From assembly GCA_951230915.1 (NCBI GenBank), contig OX579636.1:39429567-39493566 (forward strand): a stretch of DNA of 64,000 nucleotides, in the 5' to 3' direction. The notes below the pieces were generated by a model. That model was not told where the DNA came from. It saw only the letters and a program-made list of their open reading frames with translations, and did not search any database. The translations under genes and the position numbers were made by a program. Positions 12,468 to 24,746 of this stretch are shown here, in pieces (positions within the stretch are counted from its first letter, which is position 1; every line of letters starts with the position of its first letter). Origin of the DNA: Antitrichia curtipendula. Lineage: Eukaryota; Streptophyta; Bryopsida; Hypnales; Leucodontaceae.

Positions 12468-13112
12468 CCCCTAAATGCCCAAGGCCTGTTTTGAGCATCT
12501 TGAAATTTTCTCTAAATTGAACAAAAAGCCAACATTTTGATAAGTTGTATCATTTTTATTGAATTGTAACCATACAAATTCAAACTAGACATGTTAGAGA
12601 TCTCACAGGAAAAGAAAATACAACAATATCACATATGGAGTGAAATATTATACTGTTTGACCATGAGGGTGTTAAAACTGCAAAAGTGATGTGAAGTCTT
12701 TTAATCATCTTTTCACAAGTCAAATCTAAAAAGTTGGTGACCAAAAAAATATGAGGTTAAAGGGCCTAACATGTATAACTCCATTCAATTTATGGCTTCT
12801 CAAAATCTCTTTTACAATTTTTTGAATGAATTTTGAATATGATTTTTTTCCGAAGATCTAGTGTATTTGAGGCTCATTTTCAAGAGCTTTCAACACTACG
12901 AGAAGTCAAGATTGCAATGGGTACCCTTGCACAAAATCTTGAATAGAAAAATCACTATAATTTATTTTCAAGATCGGATTTTTGATGCTAAAACTAGACT
13001 TCAAGAAGAACCTTTCAAAAATATAAAATACTAAAAATAGCAACTTGGTTAGGTTTTATTTAACTTCAAAGTTTTGCAAACACCAGATTTGGATGCCTTG
13101 GGCATTTAGGGG
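12468..13112 (+). mobile_element. TTAA element, family B copy 1 (645 bp)
   Basis: Flanked by TTAA at 12464-12467 and 13113-13116. The termini are an inverted repeat of about 18 bp, CCCCTAAATGCCCAAGGC. It is inserted at a TTAA near the right end of B2. The end of B2 resumes at 13117 with the same cttcaaag sequence that B1 carries before its own right terminus, so host and insert are two copies of one family. Confidence 0.85.
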
Positions 13113-13558
13113 TTAACTTCAAAGTATTGTCAACACCAAAATTTGGTGCCTCGGGCATTTAGGGGTTAATCTGAATTTGAGACCACCAAGAAATTAAAAA
13201 AAGGGTCAGTGATGGGAACAGGAATGAAATTTGGAGCTTACCTTGCATTGGTGGCGACGCTCACCCGGTATCGAAGACGGTATAGAAGACCTTCATGCCG
13301 ACGCTCAGTGGATATGGCGCAGGCAGTCCTCAAGTTCATCTTCCAATCCCAATTCCTTTTGCTCGCAACGCACAATTGGCACCATCTCGATGAGTCCCGT
13401 CGTTGGCATTCTAAGCTTCGAGAGCTTCTTATGGCATTTCTGTACCCATCTCACGGCAGACTTTCCTTCTCGTAAGAGTAACTTTGAGCTCCACCTCGGT
13501 TTCTTGAACAGTGCAGGGGATGCAAGTCCTAAAGAGTTTTTGCTGATTGCCTTCTGAA

Positions 13559-16500
13559 ATGACCATGACTGCTCTTTCGTGCACCGGTTTACCCATGCCT
13601 TCTTCATTGGCATCTTCGCATTTAGAATGCGCGAGCTCAGTTCCTATCGGGGCTGCCGTGGAGCCGTGTGTTGGATGCCGGTTTAGAGTTTGCTCGACAT
13701 TCTGTTCTCCGGATTCGTGGACTCCATTAGGGTTAGGTTTGAGTAATTTCAATCGTAGGAGGCTTAGGAGAGGCAGAAAGGAGGAGAAGAGCAGTCGACG
13801 GCTTGATGTTGTGCAGGAAGTAGTGTTGAGAGGTTTCGAGAGAAACCCTAAACCCTGGGCTAACCCGTTTGGGGTTAGGTCATCATTCGCTGATGTTCAA
13901 GCTGCTTTGACGCCTGGGGAATTGGAGGGGGGGAATCGGCTGACTTCGATCAAGGACTACAATTCTGCGCTTCTGAGATGTGTCAGGTATTCTGTTTTCT
14001 GCCTTTTCTGCCTTTTTTTTAGAATCGTTTTGCACGTCCCTTTCTACTACACCTATTTTCTCATAATTACAAAAGATGTATGTCGAGGGTCAGGCTATCT
14101 GCAAGTTTCTAATGACGAGTGTGGATTTGACCAGGTATATCGTGCCTTCCCTTCTCCTCATCTCTTTTGGATAGGGATTCTGTAGATTACAGGAGGAGAG
14201 TCTAAAACAAACACATTTTGCAGAGAGCGTAGTTCCTGTTATTGGAATGATCAAATTCCTGTTAGCTATTGAAAGGGGATTCAAATGCACCAGCGTATGC
14301 ATTATTTGGACACCAGATGCAAATGTTAATAAGGTATAAAGTTTTATTGGTAGATGACATATCGCCAACACAACTTCTAATGTTCAGTTGATGTACATCC
14401 TCATTATCAACATGGACCAATTGTCCAAGATTGTTTGTTTTTGGAACTAAACTCAATTGGAATGGGATTCTCCAACCTTGAATTGTTGTTTACATTAGTG
14501 TATTTCTTAAGCTTTTGAAAATTCATTCAAATTGTGGTGTGGTATGGTGTGGCAGAGATGGACGCATGAGAGATGCAATGATAGTGTTTAAGCGCTTTCA
14601 AGGAGCTGGTTTGAGACCTGACGTAGTTTCATACACAACGCTTATCCAGGGCTTTGGAAAGCTCAAATCGTATAAAAAAGTCACTGATGTATTCACTCAA
14701 ATGCAGCGCAACAGGTACTACTTCAATGCATTCTCAAGTGGGAATATACTTCTGTGCTTTTTAAGCTTTTAATACCGCCTACACTAGTCCTGTGTTGCAA
14801 AAATTATTGCCTCTTGAAATTTATTGTCTCTTTAGATTTGGCATGTTTTAAAAGCAACAGGATCATGTTGAGGCTCATCATTCCAATGTATGAATTTTCT
14901 TATGTATAATAGAATAATGAATGTGGTTGTTGGTGCAAGTCGCATTCTAGGATTGTCAAATATGATATTTCATATTTTCAATCAGTGATGATTATACTGA
15001 AGATTATATTGAGGATTATAGAGACGATTGTACTGAGGATTATATAAAAAGACGAATATGAAATGTTATATTTGGAGTACCGATAGCCGTTTGTTATGGT
15101 ACCTGACTGGGAGTGTTTCTGCGTTTTAAAACTTTCATCCTTTTGAAATTTCCTGGGCTGCTGTACCTGTAGAGTTTGTCGGCTGTCGTTAACGTCAAAA
15201 TTCACGTGCTCTGGTATTAGACATGATCGTTCCCCCCCTTCTCAGCAAGTACATCACTCTCTCTTTGTATGATTAATTGGTGGCATGCTTCTTGGGGCAG
15301 GTGTCAAGCAGATCTCAAGTTGTGTACAGTTTTGATAAGCACATTTGGGAACGGAGGACTGCCAGTTTTGGCAGAAAGTGCGATGCAATATGCCAAAGCT
15401 CAAGGCTTGCAGCCTGATGCTATTGCTTACACTGCACTTGTCCATGCATATGCACAAGAATGCCTGTGGGAAGAAGCGGAGAGGGCCCTAAGGTGACCCT
15501 TACAGAGGAAAACATCCTTCCCTGGAGTGTTTAGACTTGTATTACTTTGATGTTCACGAAGGTGCATGACCATATTGTAATTGTCATTTGTGGCATCATG
15601 AGACTCAAATTGACCAATTTCCACATTAATTTCTTTTACTATTCAATTATATTCATGATTTTAACTTCCAGAATTGGTTTCGAACTTTGGATTGGAGCAG
15701 TCCATCAATATTTTATTACTGCAATATGTAATTTCGAGCTCACTTCTCTTGTTTGTAAATATTAGAAGAACCATTTGTCTGAAGATTTGTCTGTAACAGA
15801 TTTTATTGTTGTTGTCCCAGAGATATGCTGGATGCGGGAATAGTGGATGACAGACCCTTCGCAGCTCTTGTGTCAGCGTATGGGAAGGCAGGTTCAAGGA
15901 ACCAAGTTGATAGGGTTTTGGAAATGATGGAGTCTTCAGGGGTTGAGCCAGGCACAGTACTTTTTAATACTCTGATTAATATCTATAGTAAGGCCGAAGA
16001 TCCTGAGAAAGCTCGTTCAGTATTGCAGCTCATGCAAGCTAACGGTGAGTTCAATTTGCTTTTAAGTAGCCGATTATACCACTGGAACTGTGCACTAAAA
16101 AGAGATGCTATGCATTTACATTTCGAAAGTACTCAACAGCAACCTCGGAGAATTTTTTATGAACTTGGTTTATGTGAAGTGCTTTCCAGTATGTATGGCT
16201 AGTAGACCTTAGCTCTTGTCAACAGGAGCTGATTTTGAACCTTGCTCACTGTCTGCGGAACTTGAAATTGTCGAACTCTAATTTGTTTGGGATTTAAGTA
16301 TGTGATCAACTCGCCATGCACAGGTTGCCAGTGTGATGAGATCACGTATACATCTGTCATGGAAGCCTATACACGCACCAAGCAACCCTTGCAGGCAGAA
16401 AGTATGATGGGGGTGATGAAACAGACGGGTATCCAGCCCGGTTCTGTGAGCTATGGAGTTCTCATTAATGGGTATTGTCAAGTTGGCCGTCTAGGAGATG

Positions 16501-17491
16501 CAGAAAGGATATTAAGGTAAGAACCATTGGTTCCCATTAGACCTGAATTTAGGGGGGGGGGGACGCTTATTTCTCATTGATGGTATAGGAAGTGCTGCCC
16601 TAGATGTTTGCTGGTCTCTATTTTGTAATATCTGTGATGTTGTTGCTTTGCAGGTCAATGCAAAATGCTAACTGCAAACCAACAGTGGAGATTTATAACA
16701 TCATGATCAATGGTTATGCTTTTGCTAAGATGCGAAGCCAAGCTGAAAGGCTATTTCAGGCTTTACAAGACTCTGGCTTGCGACCTGATACAGTCACATT
16801 CAACACTCTCATTTCTATGTACATCAGATGTAGGAGACGAACACAGGTGGGCTACAAAATCCTTTGGATCTCTTCTACATGTACCTGCCACTTTTAAGTC
16901 CTCAGATGGTCTGTGTGCTGTGGACGTCCGGCAGAGTTGTGATGCTTGTTACCATTGGTAGATAGTAAGCTGTTTGATTCACTTAAACAAGTAGTCATAT
17001 CTTTATGTGTGTGTGATTCAAGGTTTGGGAAAATTTGGGTGAGACAGTAAATGAGGTTTGTTGTCTAAGATTGAAAGGAGCACAAGTTTCGGGCATATCT
17101 TGAATATCTAAAAGTAGAAAACCCTAATCACCTTCATCCGTCATCTACAACGGGTGTACATTCTATACCTCAATCTCTACCAAGATTTGGTGGAAAATAG
17201 GAGTAGGTCTGTAACGATTTTAGTATCAGCTACCGCAATATTTGATATCTATAATAAACATTGATGCTGATTTGGTTCTTGCGTACTCCTAAGTTCTCTA
17301 AACTTGATAGTTCTTCATTTCTTTGACCGCAGGCAGAGGAATGCTACATTCGTATGCAGCACTTGGGCTGCAAACCAAACACTGTCACATTCAAGATTCT
17401 CCTGAAGGCTTATACGGATAATAATAATTCAATTGACGCTGAGAGGATACGACTTGACATGCGGAAAGCAGGAATCAGCTTGGAAATCTGA
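13559..17491 (+). CDS. P-class pentatricopeptide repeat protein
   Basis: Seven exons: 13559-13986, 14556-14714, 15301-15492, 15821-16044, 16324-16516, 16654-16846 and 17333-17491. All introns are GT-AG, and the total is about 515 residues ending GISLEI. The start is the first ATG of the frame (upstream codons include no ATG); a second ATG follows two codons later. Residues 1 to about 110 are Ser/Arg-rich, contain no repeats and could be an organelle transit peptide. From about 130 to the end there are roughly eleven 35-residue PPR motifs (for example VVSYTTLIQGFGKL, TVLFNTLINIYSKA, SVSYGVLINGYCQV, TVTFNTLISMYIRC). There is no E, DYW or SMR domain. P-class PPR proteins bind organellar RNA and act in processing, stability or translation; the target cannot be read here. 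I do not recognise a specific orthologue. Introns 1, 2, 3 and 5 all split an arginine codon after AG. Confidence 0.9.
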
Positions 17492-18571
17492 ACTGGGAGT
17501 TTTGAATCGCATCGACCAGCCCTAATTTAGGGAAATAGCTGGAATTGCGCTTACTTTACTGCTGGTGGCCGTCAAAACTTGGATTCTAGGAGCGCTTTAG
17601 CTCAATTTCTGTGGAAAAGCTTGAACAACACACTCTGGATCCACTAGTTGCTATTGAACCGTAGAGCTCCATCGATTCCAGCATCCGAAGGATGCAATTG
17701 CGTATTGAGAAATGGAGAACTGCAACTAGATGTCTACTTATCAAGTTTGGTGACAATCTTCCACATGTGACGTACAACTCAAAGCCTGGCGGTGGATTTT
17801 CTTGAGGATTCGGTCCAGCTAGTTCCGGCCATCAAGTGGTATGTCTCGATTGAGATTTGTGAACGGGTGATGTAGAACCAAAGGTGTGGATTCTGGAGCT
17901 GTAAAAGCAGCGTCCCACCAGCACCCGTAGTACTGTACTCTATTCTTTTCATGAAAAAGCTGCTGCTCTGTAGGAATACCCGGTCTTTTTGAATCCTAGC
18001 AATATGTTGGCTTTCGGTAATTACAAGTTAATCAGTCGTACAGTACAAGCTCATCTTGCCTGCAGATTTTACACCTGCAAGATCCTGCTCCGTAACATTC
18101 TTGAGGAGCTACCTCGACACCCTTGAAAAGGAATCCAGATTCTTTTGTGCACAATCTCGAGCTCATCAAAATTTTGCTCAAGGCTCCACAAGCTACATGA
18201 AGACAAGCGAGCGATAGCCGCTTACTTAGTGCCATGCATGCTCTCTTTTCAATTCCAGTCCCTGTTTTGGTTGCCATCTGCTAAGGTAGGATCACTAAAT
18301 TCCAAGCATGTTTCCGAAAGCAAACCCTGACAAAAATAGATGCTTGTTGCACTCTCTCCAAGGTGTGAACATTGAAATTAGTGCATGGTTTTAGAAAATC
18401 TACTAATTCAACTTTGACCTCTTATAACTTTTGCATATTATAATCAAATATCTTTTCTTGGAATTCTCCAAACTTATTGCAAAATTGTCTTCATGTGATT
18501 AAAAAATGAGAGCTTTCTCGCACTCAATAATGCTTGTTAGAGAAACTTGTCCAGTTTAAGGTGATCTTACT
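17492..18571. other. PPR 3' flank, no further gene
   Basis: Higher-complexity sequence to about 18350, probably 3' UTR and flank of the PPR gene, then AT-rich DNA. Short frames on both strands have no recognised motif. Confidence 0.4.
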
Positions 18572-18575
18572 TTAA

Positions 18576-19347
18576 CCCCTAACTACTTGATTGATTATAT
18601 ATGGTCAATCCAAAATTTTGAGCTCATTTGAACATGGGTAGTGAAATTCCTTTAATTGTTTAAAAAAAATTTACAAGTAATTTTGAAGGTTGACTATTAG
18701 AAGCTTTTATCTTTAATCAAAAAAGATAAATATTTGATTTTTGAGAGGTCCTTGAAGGCATATATGTATCATTAGTATATAGTACCTTGTGCCTTTGTGG
18801 AGTCACTCCCATTATCTAGACAAGCTTGCCAATTTTGTTTGATTTTAAGATCTAAAAATTGTACTTATCCATTTGCTTTGAAAATGGTCCCAATGGAAAG
18901 AGTAAATATGCAAGTATTGATATATTGTTATTTGTAATTTCTTCTTCTCAAAAAGAACTCTATTTCAACAATTACAAGGTGGATTGTGTAATGAATTTAA
19001 TAGCTCTTTATTTGAACTTAAGTTTTTTGAAAGTGCAGTTTAGTGCATTAGCATAATTTCTAATTGTTCATGTCACCTCCAATTATAAAATCTCTTATAA
19101 GCAAATTTCTCAAACATTGTGGAGAGAAGTAGTATATTAAAAATAGAATATGTACATTTCTTTTGTTATAATCTCACAACTCCTATGCAATTTCACACTC
19201 AAAATTGATTCACATATTAATAAGCAAGTTATTTAAACATCTATATGGTTAGATTTTAAAAAGTAATTGCTTCATTGTGGATAACAATAAGTCCATGCTC
19301 TTTTTTCACAAAAAAAACACACTTGGAAAGGCTTGGGCACTTAGGAA
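18576..19347 (+). mobile_element. probable TTAA element, family D
   Basis: TTAA at 18572-18575 is followed by CCCCTAACTACTTG. The other end, GGGCACTTAGGAA, is followed by TTAA at 19348-19351. The termini fit the CCCCTAAx pattern of the other TTAA elements, but only one copy is seen and the right end is degenerate. Confidence 0.5.
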
Positions 19348-19351
19348 TTAA

Positions 19352-19991
19352 AAAAGGAAGTGTGAGCTTTTACAAATGCTTAACTTCTAAAGGATCAAAT
19401 GTCCGTTCAAAGAACGATTGGAGTTTTAACAAGTGGCGGTGGAGTAAAAAATGGACAGATATTTCTAGAAATTTTGACACAAGATGGAAATATTCACTTC
19501 CTTTGTACAAATGTAAATAAAATTCGTATTAGATGTCCAAAGCAAAAGTTATATAATTGCTCAAAAAATCAAGGCAGTTCGGGCAATTTGGATACCTTTA
19601 GCAAGATTCCTCATCAATTGTTGAAATTTGGCATGCGTGTAACTAGCATGAGACAATATGCAATTTTCAGAAGAAAAATTCTACTAATAGTATAAAAATC
19701 TTATTCTAAGAGGAATTTGAATTCTTCTAATTCTATAGGGCAAGATAGAAAGAAATTCTTATTATCAAATTACAATGCTATCATCTTGGATTTGCTCCCT
19801 CAAAAAAATTTTAATTTGTTTCATACATTTTAAGTGATTAGCTCTAAGTTTTTACTATTTGGATTTCAAACAAAAAAAATCCTTGCTGTTAAAGAAATCA
19901 TCAAAACATGAATAACGTATTGATAATTTATTGACTTTGTCATATTGCAAGATGGTTGTACATAGGGCAATGACTGAGGCAAAGGGAATTT
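19352..19991. other. intergenic, possible further TTAA-element end
   Basis: No gene recognised. TTAA followed by cttctaaaggatc near 19382 resembles a terminus of the TTAA elements, but no partner end was identified. Confidence 0.3.
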
Positions 19992-19995
19992 TTAA

Positions 19996-20921
19996 CCCCT
20001 AAAGTTCCGTGACTATGTTTTCACTGAAAACGCTCAAAAACTGCCATTTTTAGTACAAGTACCAAATTTTTGAAAAATACTTTTTTTTTTTACTCATATA
20101 ACCTTAGGATCTTGTAGTATGCTGACTTGAGAATATGTGGTAAAAATTTCAGAAATTTCCACCGTGTGGATAGCAAGATATAAGCATTCAAATTCACTGA
20201 AATTGTTTTTTTGACCCTGCGAAAAGCAGGGCAGCTGCACTTCACAAGCTCAATTTTTTATGAAAAAATGTCCAAAATGGTGGTGCTTCTTTGGATTCTT
20301 TTTCCTAGACAAGTTGGCTACATGCTTGAAAATTTTCACATCATTTGGAATTGTACAACATATAGGAAAAAAATAGTGAGTAGAAGGAAGTAGAGAATGA
20401 TTCAAAACACTAAATTGTTAAGAATTTAGGTATGAAATTGAAAAATGTCAATCCCAATGGTTGAAATGTTGTATTAAACAATCTACATCCTATGATTTTA
20501 TTTTTTTCAAACAATATTGAAAATTGAGTATGATAAAATACTTCAAAGTTTATTTTAGAGTAGAGATTCCAAAACTGCCCACAAACTAAAACTCCTCATA
20601 ACTTTTGACTCATTGTTCAAAATGAAATGATTAACAGCTTTCCATGTATATATAACTCTGGAAAACTAGTTTCAAATTTTTGTTTCTGAAAAAAGTGATT
20701 TTTTTAATCTGCCCGGACTGCCCAGTTACAAAAAAAAGTAACATATTTGGCCATAACTTTTGACTCCTATTTCCAAATGTCATGAAAATTAGTGCATATA
20801 AAAGTTACTCCTCGTGCCCACCTTCTATTAAAATTCCAGCCAAAAATATGAAAATCTCCAGTCACAAGTACCTGCCCAAATTTTTTATACTGCCAAAAAT
20901 CGCATGCTGGTCCTTTAGGGG
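19996..20921 (+). mobile_element. TTAA element, family A copy 2 (926 bp)
   Basis: Flanked by TTAA at 19992-19995 and 20922-20925. The left end is CCCCTAAAGTTCCGTGACTA and the right end GCTGGTCCTTTAGGGG. Aligned by eye it is close to copy 1 throughout (shared landmarks include gtacaagtacca, atggtggtgcttctttgg and ccataacttttgactc). Both terminal motifs are intact, making it the best reference for the family. Confidence 0.88.
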
Positions 20922-20925
20922 TTAA

Positions 20926-22456
20926 AATAAACATGCTAATGAGGAAGGCAAAGTCTAACAAGGGATGCATATTTATTTTTAAATTTTTCAACAATGAGGA
21001 GATTGCCCAACGTAAACATCCATCCAAAAATGGATGAAATACTTGATCGATGGACAAAAAATCTGTAATCATTGATTACAAGGATTTCACATTGTAAAAG
21101 GAGATCATATGAAATAATCCTCCCGCAAAATAAACGGAATCATTAGATGTTTTTTGAGGTTTAAACAAAAGAACAAGTTCCCGAGAGTTCTAGAACTATG
21201 GGGAAATTGGGAACTTTGCTACATTAGCACTCTAATAAAATTGGATGACTACCAAGTTAGATAATATTATTTTTTTAATTATTTAATATTATGATAATAG
21301 TGCATCGGTTCACGACAAGGGAAGCAACCCTAAAACAATCTTTCCATAGCCTAAAAAAATATTTAATGCATTTCTTTATTGGAGATTATGAGTAAGGTAG
21401 ATCCCTTGTTTGGTTCAAAAAATTATCCTATTGTCCCTAACAAGATGTAGTATTTGCTAGTGTAGAGTAGAGGCTCAATTTTGTGTAGAGCAAGAATAGT
21501 AGACTCCAAAAAGGCTTGAAGTCTGTTGACCCCCATTCACAAAATAAATGATAAGAAGTTTTCTTATTGCGTCAAATATTATAATCCTTTGGTCCACCTA
21601 TTAAAATGGTTTGCATTTTTTTCAGTAGTTGTCATAATAGCCTACACTTTTGTATTGTTGAATGACCAATTGAAGAATTAAATCATTTTTTAACAACCAA
21701 TTAAAGAGCTAAGTTGTTGTTAAACGACCAATTGAAAATTCAAGCAGGTTCCTACAAGGACAATTTGAGATCTACATCTTGTATAGACATGTATCCCCTA
21801 GGCGATAATAATTTGTTTTTTCTGAGTGGATACTTTGATCAAAAGTTATATTGCCTGCAACTTTGGGGTAAGGCAAGCAACTGCAGGCAACATGTGCAAA
21901 TTCCCTTTCTACCTCTGAAATTTGGTGCTTATGTAATTAATAAAATATAAGATGCTACTATTGAAAAAATCCATGTATTATATAAAAATCTCACTCTAAG
22001 AGGAGTTACGATCTATTGTCCCTATCAAGCAGGATTACAAAAAAATCTTTTTTTCTAACTTCAAAGGTATAAGAAATATTCCCTTGCAATCAACACTTAA
22101 ATTGAGTTTAAAACTTGAATTTTTTTAGATTTTTTCTTTCAAAACAACTCAATGTTGGTGAGCCTTTTGATGTTTGAATGTTTGCCTTGGGCTTGTAGGA
22201 TGGATGAAAAAAATTTAAGAAAAATTCCACCCCTTGATAAACAAATAAAGGCAATTGGAAACGTATTATTTTTTCTAAGTAATTATAAATTTCTAAAGAA
22301 AGTTGACCAAACAGCTAAAGGAGTCATAAAACACCTCCCAAACCATTATAAAGTGCATTCATTACTTTCACATAATATGATTAAAATATTTTTCTAAAAT
22401 TTCCATCATTCATCACATTAAAAGAGTCACTTTTTTGTGATGTTTTACACCTTTAA
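20926..22456. other. gene-free AT-rich DNA
   Basis: No coding sequence, RNA gene or clear element ends recognised. Short frames on either strand show no conserved motif. Confidence 0.4.
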
Positions 22457-23521
22457 ACCCCTAAATCTCCATTATCCTTACTAGGTCCAAAATGGATTTT
22501 AGGTAAGCTCCTATGGTCTCAATTTTCATCATGATTTTTTAAGACTTTTTCTTAAGACAAAAAGACACATTAGCTTTCTATGAATTAAATCAATGTTTGA
22601 GAGCAATAGATATGCCATCCTAAGCACAAAATAGAATTTGTTGTGTAACAAAATAATCCACATAAATTTGAAATAGAAATTTAAAAAAGAAATCTCATCA
22701 AATATATTTTTATCTATTTAGATTAGTGCAGTTGTAGTGCTAGTTTGATAGAAAATATTTTTTTAAATAGATGCAAATTTTTTTGAGGAATTATTTGTAT
22801 GCAATTGTAGCATCTTGTTGTAAAAACAACTTAATGAATTTCTTCTTGAGCTCAATTTTCAAAATTTTCATTACAAAAGTTCTTCAAGGTTAATTAAGCT
22901 TGCTTGAACAATCTCACCATTGGAATTCATGTGTTTCAATCTTAGAGCTATTACATATTTTTTTCCTTCAATTTTATAATTACTTCTATCTAATACTTTT
23001 TTAAAGAATGAAAATCAAGTTTTTTTAATTTATTTTAAATCTTTAGACTTTCTACTCAATTCTTAAACATAAATCTTTTAAAATCCAATATTGGTAGTGC
23101 AAAAAATTTAACCTTGAAAAGATGAGACCTATGACCAAGGTACTTTGTCAAAAATGATCTAATTTTTGAATTAGTAGATACATTAATTCTTCATTTCTAT
23201 AGTGTTTAGAAAAGTCATTCAATTGGCCACTTTTTGGCCTTAGCATCTTTATAAGATTAATCTAAGAAGATTCAAAGTCTTATAATCTAATCACATAAGG
23301 TGCAAACATCATATTTTCTTCAATCACTTTAAGCTCAAACATCTTATAATCTACGCAGTCAAAATATCTTAAATTTCTTCCAAACATTCCTACACTATTT
23401 TCTTGCAAGATCCTATGGTTATATATGCAAGAAGAAATAGTTTTAAGAGTTTTTTGCTCTTTGCAATAGAAATGGCAATTTTGAGTGTTTTTTGATGGAA
23501 AAAGGCCTTGGGACTTGAGGG
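22457..23521 (+). mobile_element. degraded TTAA element, family E copy 1
   Basis: The left end, after TTTAA, reads ACCCCTAAATCTCCATT. The right end reads GGGACTTGAGGG followed by TTCAA. Both ends resemble the cleaner copy at 50137-51006, sharing ccaaaatggatttt and tcctatggtctcaa on the left and gttttttgatgg on the right. The flanking TTAA is mutated on the right. Confidence 0.5.
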
Positions 23522-23526
23522 TTCAA

Positions 23527-24540
23527 GGTAGAAGTTTCCATTATATTCACCAACTCACTCCATTATTCATCCCATGCATTGTGGCCCGAACCTCAATATC
23601 TAACTTATATGCAACACTTTTAATTGTGCTTAGGAAGCCCAAACTTGAGTTTTGAAGTTCTTTTTATATGGACAACATGAAGCTTGTACTAATGACCATT
23701 GAGTGATGAGTTCAATTGCTTTCTTGAAGGCAATAGACAAACTCAAAGCTAGTGTACAAAAACTTTAACCAACTTACCAATGCAAAAAACACGCATTCAA
23801 AATATGATTCAAAATACTAAACTTAGCTAAATGAATACATTTCTTGGAGACAAAAGAAAATAATATAAAAAACTTGGGCTTTAGTTGAGTATTAGATATG
23901 TTGCTCTCAAAATTTTCTACCTCCTCCTCCAACTGGTTTTAATGTTTTAGGATCAAAAATATTTGAACACGTGATTGATATGAACTCATTCATGATTGAA
24001 ATGGGCAAAATGCCTAAAATGCTTAAAATATTTGAAATAACCTTCTTACCTATCCTCTATATAGTATCATTGTTTTCAGGTCCAAACAAGCAAGTATAGT
24101 CTCAAATTCATGTACTTCACCCATTATGAAGCCAAGTCTCAAATTTCCTGCAAACTCACACTTTCTCTATAGTCTAGGTCAAGCCAAAGTCATTTCACGA
24201 GTGCATGTAAAAAACAAGACCTCCTATTTTGTGCTTGATTAACTTATTGTCTAAACCTCTCCTAATTAATTTGAGGCTTGTGATTTTGACTATGAATTTA
24301 AAATTTCAATTTTTTTATCATGTGTGACAAATAAAAAATTGATGTGATTTCTCCAAGGATGAAATCAGGGACAAGTGAGGGGGGTAATCACTTCGGCCTA
24401 CAGTCTACTCAATGCTCAATATGATAACAATCCTACAAAAAGATGCAAAACATAGATGTAGTTAGTAATGGATGAAGGTAACAACATCTGAAATCATCCC
24501 CCAAAAGGGTGATTCCTATTTTTTAACCTTGTAATGATGT
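23527..24540. other. gene-free AT-rich DNA
   Basis: Nothing recognisable as a gene or RNA. Confidence 0.4.
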
Positions 24541-24542
24541 AA

Positions 24543-24742
24543 CGGCCTAAAAGTGTCTGACGGATGATTGAGAATCCTTTGATGTAAGACAAATGATGTT
24601 CATTTTTGGAATTTTGTGTGAAAAGGGGAGGTCTTGTAAAGTAGTTTGACCTTCAACAAATGTTCCTAGATTTATTTAGGCAAATGATTCACATTGTTCT
24701 AAAAAAGATTATTTCTATGGTGACCAACTTAGCTTTCTAGGG
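24543..24742 (+). mobile_element. degraded short TTAA element, family G copy 1
   Basis: It shares gaaaaggggaggtctt and neighbouring sequence with the element at 48441-48667 and ends ctttctaggg directly before TTAA (24743-24746). The left end (ggcctaaaagtg) is degenerate. CCCTAAATGACCC follows the TTAA and may be the terminus of another element. Confidence 0.4.
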
Positions 24743-24746
24743 TTAA

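Larger units (their letters stand above)
10533..13165 (+). mobile_element. TTAA element B2, host of nested insertions
   Basis: Outer element of the nest. It is flanked by TTAA at 10529-10532 and 13166-13169 and has ends CCCCTAAAGG and CATTTAGGGG. From about 10665 it is collinear with family B copy B1 (12468-13112), but three insertions interrupt it: A1 (10960-11887), a 336-bp TIR element (11980-12315) and B1 itself. Removing them joins the B-like pieces in order. The first ~130 bp do not match B1, so this copy may be chimeric. There is no coding capacity. Its right end lies about 390 bp upstream of the PPR start codon. Confidence 0.75.

Noticed and set aside
13209..13557. Open frames just upstream of the PPR start
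   Set aside because: They overlap in two frames and on the opposite strand, carry no motif, and sit where a 5' UTR is expected.
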